64,000 nt of DNA from Lucifuga dentata (taxonomy: Eukaryota; Chordata; Actinopteri; Ophidiiformes; Bythitidae): assembly GCA_014773175.1 (NCBI GenBank), contig VXCM01000242.1, forward strand, positions 72,501 through 136,500, read 5' to 3'. The position numbers were made by a program, and so were the translations under genes. How positions within the stretch are numbered: position 1 is the stretch's first letter; every line of letters starts with the position of its first letter. Below the pieces are notes generated by a model that was not told the DNA's origin, did no database searches, and saw only the letters and a program-made list of their open reading frames with translations. Positions 38,474 to 53,000 of this stretch are shown in pieces.

Positions 38474-39086
38474 TTAAAGGACCATACCAGCCATTTTGCA
38501 TGTTTGAGCCTAATATATTCAATTTTCATACACGTTACGTTACTGACAATCATTTTCCAAATCATACTACTGGAAGGTGAGTTAAAAATGTTTTTTTCAT
38601 ACCTTCCAGACCTCCATTGGTTTCAGTTCATTCTGGTACGCTATTAAAATCAACTTGTTGATACTTGAAACGTTCTTGGGATAGGTAATCCATCATCACC
38701 AAAAAAGACATGTATTCAGGTTTTGTTTTTTTTTTTTGTTTTATTTTTGAAGTTTCATAATTTTAGTGTTTAAGTGCAATAAAAAGTGAGGAGTGAATGT
38801 ATGTCTCCACCGGGGAATATAGTCCCAAAAGAAGACCTGCGTTCATTGAAAAATTTAAACAACAGTGACGTCATAAGGCTGCATAACTATTAGTAGTCGA
38901 AACATGGATTTTTAAGGTAGGTGTATCGCTTGAATATTTGATTTTGAAAGATAAAGAGATTTTGCAGAATATCAGGAAAGCTGAAATACGGTTTTATCCT
39001 TTGGGAAATGATTGTCAGTAACGTATAATGTATGAAAATTGAATATATTAGGCTCAAACATGCAAAATGATGGTATGGTCCTTTAA
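38474..39086 (+). mobile_element. family 1 TTAA element, near full length, no assembly break
   Basis: Begins ttaaaggaccataccagcc and ends atggtatggtcctttaa, 613 bp. This is the cleanest copy for building a consensus: inverted repeats of about 90 bp, no N, no long frame. Confidence 0.92.
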
Positions 39087-39616
39087 CATACGTGAAAATA
39101 TGAATTAATCTATAAAATCTCCACGGCCTCCGACTTCCAGTTTTTGACTGTGTTTCTTAGCATACACAGTTCTTACGTCTTCAGTTGAAAGTGTCAAAAT
39201 AAGACAAACTTGGATTGAGAACCATATCATCACTATATGACACGCTCATTCCCTGCACATCTTAAAGGGGTGATTTGGTACCCATATGATGGGGAGTGAT
39301 TTATAATGCTAACAATGCCACTGAGAATCAACACCTAGCATCTTTGAGTTGGCTTCATCTTAAAGATTTTGTTTGTCAAACTGAGCAAATCAAAACCACG
39401 TTAGCAGAGGAGCTAACACAAGCTGACTGTAACACAGCACAACATGGCAGACAGCTGAATTAAATGAGAAACTGGTGGAAAAAGGTGAATATTTAGCAAA
39501 CTAAAGACAGCTTCTCTCGCGTGTTGGAACACCAAACAGGGTGAATGAGCAATATCTGCTCCCAGCATTCATTCAGCCATGTAGTTTCATCTCCACAGGA
39601 TGATGGACGGCTGTCA

Positions 39617-39645
39617 TGTGTGAGTGTGTGTGTGTGTGTGTGTGT
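39617..39645 (+). repeat. (GT)n microsatellite
   Basis: About 13 GT units. Confidence 0.9.
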
Positions 39646-39972
39646 TTATTTCTTTTCTCCTCCACCTCTTGCCAATATCTCAAAACTGTAAAATGCTGCA
39701 AGTGCTGACATTAATAAGGGGATAAAAACAAATTATGATCTCAACTGTTTACCCAGTTTTCATTATTACAGTGGACAAACTTCCAGCAACAATGGATTGT
39801 ATTTTATTTCATTCATTTCTGCAGCATTTACTGATTAACCCAAACAAGTGACCTGATAGATAAATCCTAGACCGCACGTTAATTATTAATATTGGTTGAG
39901 TTTGATGTCAGCTTTATAAAATCATTAATGAAATTTGTCTTTATTTGAACCAGATGTTTTTATATATGGAGC

Positions 39973-39996
39973 GTGTGTGTGTGTGTGTGTGTGTGT
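39973..39996 (+). repeat. (GT)n microsatellite
   Basis: 12 GT units. Confidence 0.9.
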
Positions 39997-42900
39997 TGTT
40001 AGTTCTCTAACTTTACTGTAACTTGAACTGCAGCACACATAACAAATCATGTAACCTGAAAAAAATATTATGCACATTTTTCCAGCTATAATAAAGCAAG
40101 TCAGAAAATTAGAATAAAATGATAAAGTGTCAGTTCACCTCAGTTGTATGCATGAGGTGTAATATATGTAAAATATCCAACAACGGGCCTCTGATTTGCT
40201 TGTGGTTGTTGATACAGTAACTTTGTTTTACAAGGCCGCTTAGAATTCTGTTTTGTATAGTGTCATATTTATCCACTCGTACACAGCGGGATTATATAAG
40301 TTAATTATTTTCTGTTGACACTCTTTCTTACTTCACAGTGTGCCTGCCATAAATGTTTCAGAGTAAAGGGGATAAATAAATGCTGATAAAGAGAAAGTAT
40401 GTGTGCGGCAGACATGTAAGTGAGATTGACTGGGGACCTGCTGTCTGCTGGGCCGGGGCAGCTCTACTTTGGACAAATTAATCTCCAGCAAAGATGACTT
40501 AGATCAACTTTGAAAAACACTAAGATGAAAACCCATAAAATGATTACGAACGGCAGCCGGAATGACAAGTATTATCAACAAAAATTAATCAGGTGCATCT
40601 TTTCATGAACTCAATTAATAATGTGCAACAACGGGGTCTTTTTTCCCTGGAATGAAAATTAATTAGCAGGGGAAGGTCACTCGGAGATGCTGACATCACT
40701 CATCAGGCCGCTGTGGCAGTTCTAATTATTTGTCTTCCAGGCTTGGCTGATCAAAAATTATTGCCATACCTGAGCAACATTTAGAAAAAAGCTTTGTTTA
40801 AAGCGCTTTTAATTAGACCTGCTATTTGATTAATGCCGTGTAAGCGCTCAGGATCGGCCCTCTTATCAGCATTTCTGACAAGTTTGCTGGGTATTGTTGT
40901 GTGAAAGACATTTCACTGACGCTAACCGACTGTTTAGTATCTAATTCGCTCACTTTACTTGCAATTAAAAAGCTATTTACTGCAAGAGCACTTGTTGATA
41001 TTAATATAGATGTTGTAAACTTTGACAAAGCACTCTGTATCAATACTTGAATTAACTGTGGCATTAAGGAGAAGTGATTAGAAGTAAATAAACTCGCATT
41101 ACATGGATAAGACCCGTTTGACGACTTAAAATCTGCGATATCGGACACAACCGTAGCGCCGTTGTGATCTGTGCAGCCATTTCTATGTGTAGCTCTAAGG
41201 TCCCACTATTTATTGCTTTTTTGTCAGCCATAATTAATAACAAGAGGGTAAGGTCACACTAAGCCAACATGATTACCTAACCCCCGTCTGATAACATATC
41301 TAAGCACTGCTGGGCCTCACAGTCGCAGAAGGAAGACATGTCACAAAGCAGCGTTTTGACCAACGCTTTATCACGCTCTCGTTTCTCCGCATAGTTATCG
41401 CGTCAACTTGTTGCCTGAATTGTCTTCAGCCCCTTACTATATCAATTCACATTACCTGCAAATTAGCAAAGTTCTACTTTCAAGCTCGCAGTACGTTTGA
41501 TCCAAATAGACTCTAAATGCCATTTCTGTTCCTATTAACCTACGGATCGGTGTGGCAGATATTTTCATGAGGTTGCCGGGGAAAAAACACGAGGCTAATG
41601 GCTTGGTTGTGACAGCGCTATTCATGATGATTTATGATTCTGTGTTTAAGTTGATTACTCCACTGCTGACTCGGAATACTATTTCAATTAGTGCACTGAA
41701 GGTCACTCCACGAAATCCCTCCATAATCTATTCCTATTAACACTAATGCTCCGAGTATCCATATCTGTTCACCCTTGTTGATTCAAATCATCCCCACTCC
41801 TAACGGCCAGCTTGTTTACCAGTTTACTGGTTCGGACGTATCCTAGATGGTAATTTTCTCTCCTCAGTGTATCATTAATGTCTTCAGTCTTGACACATTG
41901 CTAGGAGGGACATCTCAATAGAGCTTGGATGCATTTTTATGACTTTTTATTATTTGTAATTTGTTTTACAGATCAAGTGATATTTATGCTGAATGAAATT
42001 GATCCTGAAAGCCCTACAGGCAAACATGGTAATACTGCGAGGTTAGAAAGCAACAACCTCCTATTACTTGTCATCGTGAGAACCAAAATAGCCTCGGCAT
42101 TATCAAAATTTTAGAGCTCTAAATTAATTTTACATCACTTTCATTCATACTCCCACTCACCCATGCAGAGGAGGAAATTAGCTACCTGTATTTAATCTAA
42201 TATGTTCCCACTGTAAGCGCTGGTGGACATGATAGACTTAATCAGTTCACAGTGAATCAAATAGCTTAGCAGACAGTGCTTAGCGATGAAAAGTGCATTA
42301 AATTTCAAAGATGGGGATTGCTGAGTTTACAACCAATAAAGGCAGGCTTGCTGTAAACTGCATTTTGTAGAATATTATGATCTCATCATGAAAACAGACT
42401 GAGTCACATGCTTTGAGTTAAAATATCAGGTCAGATATATGCATGTAAGGCTACATTTACACTACAGGCCTTAATGTCCAATTCCACTATATCTAATTTT
42501 TGACAATCTCTTTACATCATCTTTTTATAAATGGCCCTTATAATTGTGTTAGAGCATTAGTTGCAGCTCAGCATGTGTCACAATTAGTGCTTTTCTACCA
42601 AAAAGTTCTGGTTCTCAAACCAGTTCTGTTCAGTATCCCAGGAACAAAGGTGCCGTTTAGCAAACCAGCATTTTACCCGATTTGTAGTGGAACCATTGCA
42701 TCACCAACTTAAGTAACAGCTTGTTAATGTTTTTTTTTTTTTTTTTTTTTAAGTAGCAGTAGAAGTAGATCAGTGAACGCAAGCAAGATGACGGACTTCA
42801 TTGTACCTGCAAGCTTTTATAAGCTTTTGTCACCTTATTAAAAGTATTTACTTCAGTTGAACTGAGTTACATGAGCCAAGTACATGTACATTGACTTCTC

Positions 42901-43097
42901 CATTGTTTCACTTGTTCCAAATTCAGGTCCTGCTATTTTCTGGGTCCAAATCGGATACAACTTTTTTGGTTATGAACCTATTTATTTTTGGTCAAAATAC
43001 TCCAAAAGGTTCCAAATTAGGTTTGCCAACCAGAATAGAACTCGTTCTGTGGTGGTGGAAATACCATAAATGATTATTGCTGGATGTCTGAATGTCT

Positions 43098-43497
43098 GGG
43101 ACTCCACTGGTTTTTAGACATCTAATTCAGTTTACTGGTCTTGGGGATTTTTCAACATGGAAATGTAATTGTATGAAGGCTTTTGGGCTGTAGAGGGTGC
43201 TGTGCAAAATCACCAAAACTGACCCTTAGGACATCACAAGGGTTACTTACTGTTGGTCATGTAGATTACAAGTTTGAAAAGTAAAACCACCACCTACCCC
43301 CACAAACTTCTAAGACAGCTTTAGTTTTAAAAGTTGTAGTCTTACATAACCCTTGTGATGTCATAAGAGTCAGTTTCCAAGACTCTGCACGGTGCTCTCT
43401 GCAGTCACAAAAGCCTTTATATAACTATTTACCCATGCTGAATAGTGCTCTCCATAAAAATTAAATTGAATTTGATGTGTAAAATCAATGGAGTCCC
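43098..43497. mobile_element. fold-back element, about 400 bp
   Basis: Starts gggactccactgg and ends caatggagtccc. Long imperfect inverted repeats run through the whole unit: aaggcttttg against caaaagcctt, gatgtcataag / cttaggacatc, ctgtgcaaaatc against the tctgcacggtgctc side, and aacccttgtgatgtc against gacatcacaagggtt. The centre is near 43290-43310. No coding frame. Class not determined. Confidence 0.7.
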
Positions 43498-46400
43498 TCT
43501 TTGTCTATGCAAACAAAGTAGAAGAGTGTCACATTTTATGATGTATGAGTTGGAATTGCAAGGAAATTTCGATCTGTGTTAGATGACACTTCTTTTTTTA
43601 TTGATTACATGTTCACATAAAATCAGCCTGGTGTTGCAAATTTAACCTAATTTTTTTTTTTTTAATTATTGCATACTGTGTTAGTTAAACATTAAAATTT
43701 ACAACTAAAATTAGCAACATAACATTGTATTTAGCTTTAACCAAGTAAACAAAAATCTGTAAGGAAAAAAAAAAAGCTCCAAACTACAACAGTTCTTATC
43801 AGCTCCAACAGGCCTCTAAGCCTGAGGACAGAAAACATCCTTTTTTTGAAAGAAGGGTAAAAGTGCTGACATTGTCACCAGTTGATGGGACTCTATCTGA
43901 GGATAGGTGAAAACACTTGGGCACAGTGACATCAATTTTCAAGATGATTTAACTCTATGCTCCTGTGTTGGAGGAAAGAAACTTCAGACCCCTGATTTAC
44001 CTCTGATGACAGCCACGCGGCCCCCGAAACAATGTTTCCAAGGCTACTAGCGAATGACGAGTGGTCACGTCTGTACAGCCGTCCCCATTGGTTTGATTTA
44101 TGTGACCGGGATCCAATAAAAATGGCAATCAAATCAACCCAGCCACTTTACAGGTAGAGGGCTGTCTGATTGAGTTGTCGAAGGCATGGCTGAGGCTCAG
44201 AATGATTATGCTAGGAAACGGAGAGGGGTCCATCTCTCCGCACCCAACAAGGACACCATACATCTCCCCATGCAGCTTTCCTACTCCACTGTGAAATGTA
44301 TCCAAAATAACTGCACACCTACTGCTCGCCTGCCTCCCCTCTCTGAAGGTTATTTGTCGTCTGAAGGACTCTCCCTGTCAGAGTATGATGAATACCATGT
44401 ACACAGACAAGAGCAGCGTCAGGTCCAGGATTAGCCGGAAAACTCACTGATCTGTGAATAACCTAAAAAAGAGGAGCTGAAGATTAGCAACGATGCTTTT
44501 AGGAATGATCCATCAAACTCAACTACCTCAGTCACTCAAATGAATCATCTCACTTGATTCTTTAACCCAGGCGAAGTACGAGTGACTGCGGCGCTACCTG
44601 CAGGTCACAGAGATCATTTCGAGGATGTTTATTAAATCAGTGCTATCAATTTTCTTACTGATCATCTTTTATCTGTCCTGTCCTTGGGGATGAGTCAAGC
44701 ACACAATGATGTTAAAGGTTGTGGTGTTCAACTTATGGCTTTTCCATTCAACCTCCAGAGCTGTGCTGGCAATATTAAATTACAGCCATTGCCATAACGT
44801 ACAAATTGATACCTGAAATATGCCCTCTATTGAGAAGGCCTGTCACTCATGTTAACTCGCTTCTGTTAACAGAGCTAGTGTACGGCGCAGAACAGAAAAA
44901 TAGCAAACAATCATCATGTGAACTATTTGCTTTGGTTTTGAACTAATGACAGCACAGGCAGACCTGTTTACTGTGCATGAGGAAGCACACATTCAGGAAG
45001 TAAATTGGATCAAAGTACAAGCAGCTGCTTAAGTACTTACTCGCTTCGATAAGCAGAGTGAAATCACCATCATTGTTGCATTAGAGTGACTTGCTTCAGT
45101 CACCGCCAGGAAAGCCAACAGGAAGAGGAGAGGGGAGCTGATAGTGTAGCAGCTCTATGTGTCATGAAGGAGCTGCTGGCTAACGGCCAGGCTGTAAGAG
45201 AACAATTGAACATCACTGTGGAGCTTTTCTGTGTTGGAAACACAATCACCATGTGTGAGAGCAGAATGCATTGCACAACAGGTACAGACACGTCCTCTGG
45301 AATAACGGCCAAGTACGTAGAGTTTAAATAAGTATACGAATCACAAGAGGTACATTTAAAAGGCAGTACCTTAATATCAAACCAAAAAAAAAAAAAAAAA
45401 AAAACACATAAAAAATGCAGTTACTTAGCAGGCAAGTAAATGTTAGCATAGATCTGATCCCAGAGACCTTTCAGTATTTTCTTTTTGGGGTCACAGCTCA
45501 GAATGAAAACATAAATTCTCTGATCCAAAGGCTCCAAAATGACATCATCTGGAGTTTCCACTGAACTCCGAAGACCTTTCCATTCCAGCAATAAGGAGAC
45601 AAGGAAAGTTCAAGGATTGAGCAAGTCAGTTGGACTAACATACCAACATACCACGGAACAGGAAGTAGCCATTCATTGATTTTGTGTGTGTCCGAAAAAG
45701 ATCAATTTTATTCTTCCTTTGTTTTCAGACTACAATGCACTAAAGCTCCTGCAGCAGCAGGATGTGTTTCGTACAAGCGTGGTCCAAATGAAGCTATAAA
45801 TCAAGTCTTGGAGCAGAAACACATAATGTCATCCCCCATAGACCACGTACAGTACCCGCATCTCAAACTCCTCCATTTGGCTTTTATAGAGTTTGGACAA
45901 ACAGCCTGAAAATATGTGACAGTGTAATTAATATTGCTGTCAGATAATCAAAACAAGAACTATTGAAGCCTGCTGAGAAAAGGTGGTATAATGCTGTTTT
46001 ACTTTAGTTTGAATAATGCAGGTGTGTGACATTAGCAGTGGTTAGAATTCACTGTACTGCTTGCATATGTCTTTAATTGCATTTGTTGCTTTATGAGGGC
46101 TCTTATCTGGTTCAACATCATTCTGTTTTACAGTTTACTGATTAAGTAAGTGAAAGTGTGTGTGTTCGTGTCTGCACTTTCGCACACAAGGGTGTGTGTG
46201 TGTGTAAACTGACACTTCTTTAATTGTATTGCACTGGTGCTATCTGATGCTGGAGTTGACTCGTAAAAGTGAAGTCTCAAGCAGATTCCCAGCGTCTGCC
46301 TATTTAAGATTCATAGAAAAGACCATCCACCCCAATCAATATCTACTTGAGATTTAAGTTGCATTATGCGTCCCCTTCACAGGCATGATTTAAAACATCA

Positions 46401-49029
46401 GCACAAAGTATTCTTAATTTTATTGCCTGCCGTAAATTAAAATTAATGACGCTGACATCCACAATTAACAATGAAAAATGCAGATTCTTATAATTACTTT
46501 AGCAGTAATATTGTTTTCAGCCGCGGCTCAAGGTGCTCCTCATATGCTCCTCAACATTCAGTGAAACACAAAAAGACAGCTTCATTACATTTTATTTGCT
46601 ATAGGAAACAAAAAAAAGAGTCTAACAAAAATCCACAGCTCATTTGGGAATCTCTCGCCATGCATAATTAAGCAAATTTGATTGGAATTAAGCATGACTT
46701 CTTTTGGTTGGGTTTTAATGAATGCAAATCAGGCATCTACATCCCTAAGATTAATTTCAGCCAATTAAAAAACAAAGCTAGTTGGAAAGTGTAAAAGTGT
46801 TCAAAGCAGGGCAGCAAAGCAGTTTCTCTCTCTCTCTCCCTCCTCATCTCATCTTCATAACTTGCACTCAGGAGAATCCCCCCCCNCCCCCCCCATCTTT
46901 GATCATTAGCATGAACTTACAGGCAAACTGTATGAATTCAAATGTGGCCAAAAAGCGCTGCCAGGGTCCTTACGCTTTTAAATATAAGGAAAGTTTAAAT
47001 ATAAAGGGTATTGTTATACACTTTTCCAAGACGTGTACTGTTAGGCCCATTTTACACCTTGTGTGAGACCTCCATAGCATTTTGATAATGACACCTGAAG
47101 AATTCTCGTTATCTGGATTCTGTCTGTACTGTGATCAGATCTCAGTATGCAGGTCATTAAGCACTTCACTAGTCTGTTCCCTCATTTTTTTGGATGAGAT
47201 TCATCCACTAAAAAAAAAAAAAAAANCTAAAAAAAAAAAAAAAATAATTATGAAGTTCTTGCGTGGGGCTGTCGCTGTCCCATGTGTAGGAATACATTTA
47301 CGGCGAGTTGCAACCCCCAATTCAAAATAACTTTATTAATGAGATTAAGCAAGAAGAGAAGGTTGTCACGTATGTCTTAGCTGTGCATATTACTTTTACA
47401 CCTGGTTAAATGTGACTGAGATCCAATCGCAATGCAAACAGATCAGATTGCTTTCCCATCACAATGCATTCTGTGTGCATTTACATGTTGTACTCGCGTG
47501 TTTTTCCTTATCTAGGTAACTCATCTGGATATAGATCATATTTAAATGGGGCCTTATAGATGTGAATCTTATCCGAAATGATCAAAATGTTGTAATTTCC
47601 CCCCCTCGCTTCACCCTGTAAAGTTCTGAGAGTTAAATATGACATTGTTGTGGGCTTTGACAGGACAAAATATGACAATTATTCTGCATTAGTTTACCTA
47701 CGATAATGTTGGCACAACCTGAAATCAACCTTTATCAGCGTTGAAGAACATTCAATCCATCTGACTTAAGCACTCAGGAGATCTCATCGTGGTATTTTCC
47801 ATGTGAAGGCACCGTTGCACACCAGGCCAATGACAAATAACGCAGCTCACACCAATAACAAATGTCCGTGTCAGGCTGTGTCTGTGGCTTATGTAGGCGT
47901 TTCTCTCATTATGACAACCTTACATTACCCTTCATCTGAAATGTTTTTTTTTTTTTTTTTTTTNTTTTTTTTTTTTTTTTTTTGCACATTTTCATGCGGT
48001 GTGCATCCCAGCACTGAGTAAATCCTGATTATTTGGAGAGTCAGATGTAAACGCTAATGATTGAGGGCAAGCAGGCACCTTCAGGCTAATGCTAATCTGG
48101 CCGTGCGTTGCTCGGAGAATGCCGCGTACATTGATTTGATCTCTCACATCAAAAGACAAACAGTGCTGCAAGTCAGCACTTCTCCAGTCAATGTCATTCC
48201 AGTCAATGCTTGTGTGGAGTGATTCCTCCACACGAGCATCTTCGTGGGCCTCTGGAGGGAGGGAGAGAATCAAGTATTAGGCGATCAGATCTATTGGCAT
48301 TTCTTTAAAGGAGATTCATGGTGGGAGGAAAGAGGAAAAGTGAGGAAAAGTGTTTCCCGGTATACCTGCTAGCCAGAGCCAGTTGTGAGAGGCTTGCTGT
48401 GTTTAGATTGCATTAATCCCTCTGTCTCTACCTGTTACTGAGCTTTCATTAATGTTGTCTTTTAACATCAAGTCTCCTGCAGAGTGGGGAATAAGTTGAG
48501 AGTGCTCAGAACTCTGCAGAAAGTTCAAAGCGCCACAAGAATCCCTTTATGTGTTCCCTTAATCATTCAAAAGCCCATCCTAGTATGCCACTTGCGTAGC
48601 TCCACTGTATGACGAAAAGAATTAATATTTGGCCTCTGATGCATTCTTTTTGAAAGAATAAAGGAATGCGAAGGAAAAGCATTATCTATTCAGGGAGCGC
48701 GGGGAATACTCTGACTGTGTCTCGCAGTTCTGTTGTAGCTGCTGCGTCTCATTTTGTCTGTGGCAGATCACAGGGCTGCAGACTGGTGTGTTTCTGAGGG
48801 AGAATGGAGAGTGGGAAATTGTACTGTTTTATTAGAACCCTGTGGGAGAGTTTTGTAGAGGCGAGCATGCCATTGAGCCTATTTGCATCATGCAGGCAGT
48901 GAATAGATATGATAATATTGTGATGCTTTTCAAATCATTCTCCAAAAAATGGTTGATGTGGGTTTTTTTTTTTTTCTGGGAAATTTTGTGAGAGCCTCAA
49001 ACAGACTCCATGATAGCAGTAGAAATACA
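43498..49029. other. klf5-upstream gene desert, part 5
   Basis: No gene recognised. Short frames at 44186-44434 and 45086-45331 lack flanking splice logic or family motifs. Homopolymers with Ns at 46886 (C), 47226 (A) and 47964 (T). 46300-46760 and 48000-48960 are high-complexity. Confidence 0.45.
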
Positions 49030-50050
49030 TTAAAGGGGACGTATTATGCTTTTTGTTATTTTCAATCAATCAGTCACTCAAATTTCATTTAAGATGCAAC
49101 TCAAAGTGATCTGTGAGCAGTCATTAAAAGTGGCAATAAAAAAAAGGGTAAGGTTAAAACACCATGAGACCAATGAGACTAATGCAAGTACAGAAAAGAG
49201 TGAGGGAACATACATAAATAAAAATCAAATCAAATAAAAATCTAATCAAATAAAATAATGTGGCAAGCAATAAAATATTGGATAAGATGTCTTAATACAG
49301 AAATAATAGAAAAAAATCAAAAAAGCAAGGAGAAATCATAGAATAGGGAGTATTCATTGTCAAAGTTGCTTCCATAACAATGTTGACGTCAACATGTAAC
49401 ACACCTGGTTAGACACACCCGTGAAATATGAGGCTAAATGAGCAAGTGTTTGGCCAGCATCATCATTTCAAGACTGAGCAGTCAAAACAGGAAGTGGCCT
49501 TCAGCCTGGTTTATGCTTAACGCTGACGGCTCCGAAACAGGCTGTCCGTGTGTCCTGACATTCATGGTTCTTGTGCTTCCACGATGAGCACGCACAATGA
49601 CCGTGCACTCGAATTGCAGGACTTTTGGTGGTGCTGTTGGATAAAGCCATTCTTTAACCCTCCAAACATTACCAGAGGAAATAGAAATGGTTTCCGCTTT
49701 AGTCACCCACGACAAACAATGGAGGCAGTGAAAAGATAGGAGTTACTCATTAATGAAGAGGAATAATTGCTGTACTTGTATTGGCTGCAAGACGAAAAAG
49801 GTGTAGAAGACGACTGTAAGACCATCGTCAATAAAAGTGCATTTAAGTCACAAACACCATCTGACTTGTTGCAAAAATCGAGTGGTGCAGGACCTCGTGA
49901 GTTAAGTCGAAAGTATTAATCAGCCTTAAAATGACTGTTTTCTCTCAGTGTGCACAGCATGTTGCATCACTTTAAAGCTTTCTAAAGGTTTCAAAATAGA
50001 GCCCCAAATGAAAATAAGAACATGGAAATCTTATAACACGTTCCCTTTAA
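49030..50050 (+). mobile_element. family 2 TTAA element, about 1 kb
   Basis: Begins ttaaaggggacgtattatgc and ends cttataacacgttccctttaa, with matching inverted termini on TTAA. The interior shares caacatgtaac, gaaatatgaggct, gagcaa and tcagtgtgcacagca with 57208-57656. It includes an unrelated middle (about 49500-49900), so it may itself hold an insertion. No transposase. Confidence 0.8.
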
Positions 50051-53000
50051 AATGCACTTAATTGTCCAAAAAACATCACAGATTTACATTTTTGGACTTC
50101 ATTATTAATTTATTCAAATAAAATAAAATTAAAAAAAACCTAACTAAACCAGTGTTTTGTATCATTTGTTCTGTTTTTTATTTGTCTGTTAGTCCTGCCT
50201 CATGTTAACGTATTTGCTGCGATGCCTTCAGGGTTTTCATTTCATTCAGTAAAGGCTCATTTCTATATTGTTGGCCTTATGCTTACTTTATGCACCAAAG
50301 ATCACACATTCAAGTTCACTAGAGCAGACCTACTCGCCTTTTGAAGCATTTGGGCCGCGTTATTATGAAACTATAGTGTTCCTACATTTGTAACTGCAAT
50401 TGCTACCCAGCCATCAGTATAAAATGTGCTATTGTAAGTTTCCTGAATGCAGTGAGACAGAGAGAGTGGGAAAATGTGTGTTTCCATTATTTTCCACACA
50501 TACTAACACAACAGAAGATTATTATTCTGGGGGTAAAGCCAATGAAAAGCTATTCAGTCTGTTTGTTTCACAGTGTCCTACTATATATATAAATGAGAAG
50601 TGGAGTAATTTTCACAAAGTCTTTAAACATTCTATGCATTCAGCAATGGATTAGAAAAAGGGGATTTTAATTAAATTTCATTAAATTGCATTGGACTATT
50701 TAAAAAGAGGGTACTGTGGAGGAAGTCTATCTGCTAGGTGTTGGGCTAAATTGTGTGCAGCGAAGAGATGTTACTGAGCGATGGGAAGCCCAAGGGACAA
50801 GCGGGAGGACAATGGCGTCTCTCGGGAGGATTTTATGCTGCTGAAGTGAATTTGAATACACAAAGGAGAACTAAGGAAAAAAGGAAGAGGGGGATACAAC
50901 ACAGCCTGTGTTCTCCTCATCCCTTGTGTGGGAAAAAAGTGGCACATTAGCCTGCATTTCTTTCTATTCTGTCCCCATTCTCAATTACTAATTTTGTGTT
51001 TTAAAGTCTAGTTCTGCAGCGCGTGCTTTTGCTCAAGCACTGCATATTTTACCTCCACATTCTCAGTCAGATGCATTGCTTTACACTTGTGTTTCATCGT
51101 ATTTATTACATTTTTTCTGTAGTTAGAAGCTTTGTCAGCCTTCCTGTCAGTAGAAAATCTAAAACCTCAACATAGTTCCACAAAATTTGGTGGACAGATG
51201 GGCCTGTGGCCAAATAACAATTGATTACATTTTGGTAGAGCTCCAGATGATGGATATCTTATATTGTAAGTATAAAATTAAAAGAAACTTTTGTCGAAAT
51301 CAATACACAGTTAAAATGTACCCGCAGGGATTTATACTTTCCTCATGCCTTAAGCAAAACCTTAAAAGGAGCATATTGACACGTTCTTATTTTCATTTAG
51401 GTTCTATTTTGAAACCTTTGCAATTCTGTAATGTGCCAACAAAAACTGATCCACTTCTACTCTGCCTTTCTGCAGCACCTCTGTGCGCACAGAGTGAAAA
51501 CAGGCCATTTTAGGCAAGGTTTCTGTAAGGCCTCCTCCCAGAATTCCTGCTTTTTTCTGGTTGATCAGCCATAATATGGGAAATGCTGGCCAAACACCTG
51601 CTATCCTTGAACACGATGGGTGTATCAAACCACTTCTGTTACATTTTGACCTGAAAATGTTATAGAAAAAAAGGACCAATTAAATGCAAAGCTTCCAGAG
51701 GAGTACAGGACTTATGGGTCTGTCTTACTGGATGCATTTCTATGGATGCAAACCTCAAGTTTTGCAACTTTGAAAATATTCAGCACATATTCCCTGCTAT
51801 ATTACACTATAATAACAAAAAAAAAAAAAAAAANAAAAAAAAAAAAAAAAGCATAACATGTCTCCTTTAATTGCATTGTCCTATCACTGTCCTTGTGATT
51901 TGTTTATGACTCACACACATACACAAAGACATGCACAGAGCAAAGCACAAAAAAACACGCAACATGTCCTTATGGGCACATTTTCCATGCTCAGACAGGC
52001 AACGCCCGGCACATTTTCCCTTCTTAGTTTTCCTGTTTGGTCTGCCCTTTTTACTTTGTCCCTTATCTGAGCATCATTCATTCCTCCTCCCTGATCCTGC
52101 ACTTCTTGGCTGTGGCGTGTGCGGCTTGGCACCCTCCCATATTCCTCTTCAAACCCATGAAAGACACTGCTCCACACTGTTCTTTGTCTTCTTCTACCAA
52201 AGGCTAAGGGTTTGGCTGTGTGTGTGTGTGTGTGTTTTGCTTGTTGATATGCAGAAGTCTCACCTGTTTACACCATGCTATAATGTATCTGCGGCTTGAT
52301 GTACCGCATTAAGCAGTTAAGCCAAAAACAAAAAAACCAAAACAAAACAAACAAAAAAAAAAACTGAGATCAACACTACGGTACTTCAAAGTAAAAGTCT
52401 TATTTTAGAACTAAAATATATATGCTATTTTTGAGCAAATAATGCATTTCAACTTCTCTCATCTCTTTGCTTTTCAGTAGTTCCCTTTTTCTTTTTTTGT
52501 TTTTTTCCTTTTTTTTTCTGTTATTACCACCTTTTTCTGGGTAGCAATTACAGTTGATTTTGAGTGTTTTTGTTTTTTATACTTATATGCATGTGTATGT
52601 ATAGTTATGTTTCTGTATATAGTTATGTTACATTTCTCGTTTTTATTAATATTTTATTATTAGATGTGTGCTTTTATATTTTTTTATGGGCCATCTTTGT
52701 TCCATTGTACAACACTTTGGTTAACAACAGTTGTTTTAAAATGTGCTATATAAATAACTTTGATTTGACATATTGTGTAGGCAATTTACTGAATACTTGT
52801 TAGTTCCCCCAGCCGTTTCTTAAAATGGAGCCTGAGGAGTCTCGGGAGTCCTTGAACCAGATTCACGGGGCTCTCCAGGAGTTTTTCATAGTAATTTAAT
52901 TTTGTATCAACATAATTTCCTACAAACTATACAGTCAAAGCATGAATGGGAGCAACTATTTGTGCACCAGAATTTTACACTACATCAGCAACTTCAGCCT

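Larger units (their letters stand above)
39087..43097. other. klf5-upstream gene desert, part 4
   Basis: Two GT tracts and otherwise high-complexity sequence. 40400-42350 is the longest stretch in the window without any recognised repeat or homopolymer, rich in AATTA and ATTAAT words. No exon seen. A T run lies at 42728-42750. Confidence 0.45.

Noticed and set aside
45086..45331. 81-codon frame with a frame on the other strand too
   Set aside because: Open on both strands, which indicates chance lack of stops rather than coding.
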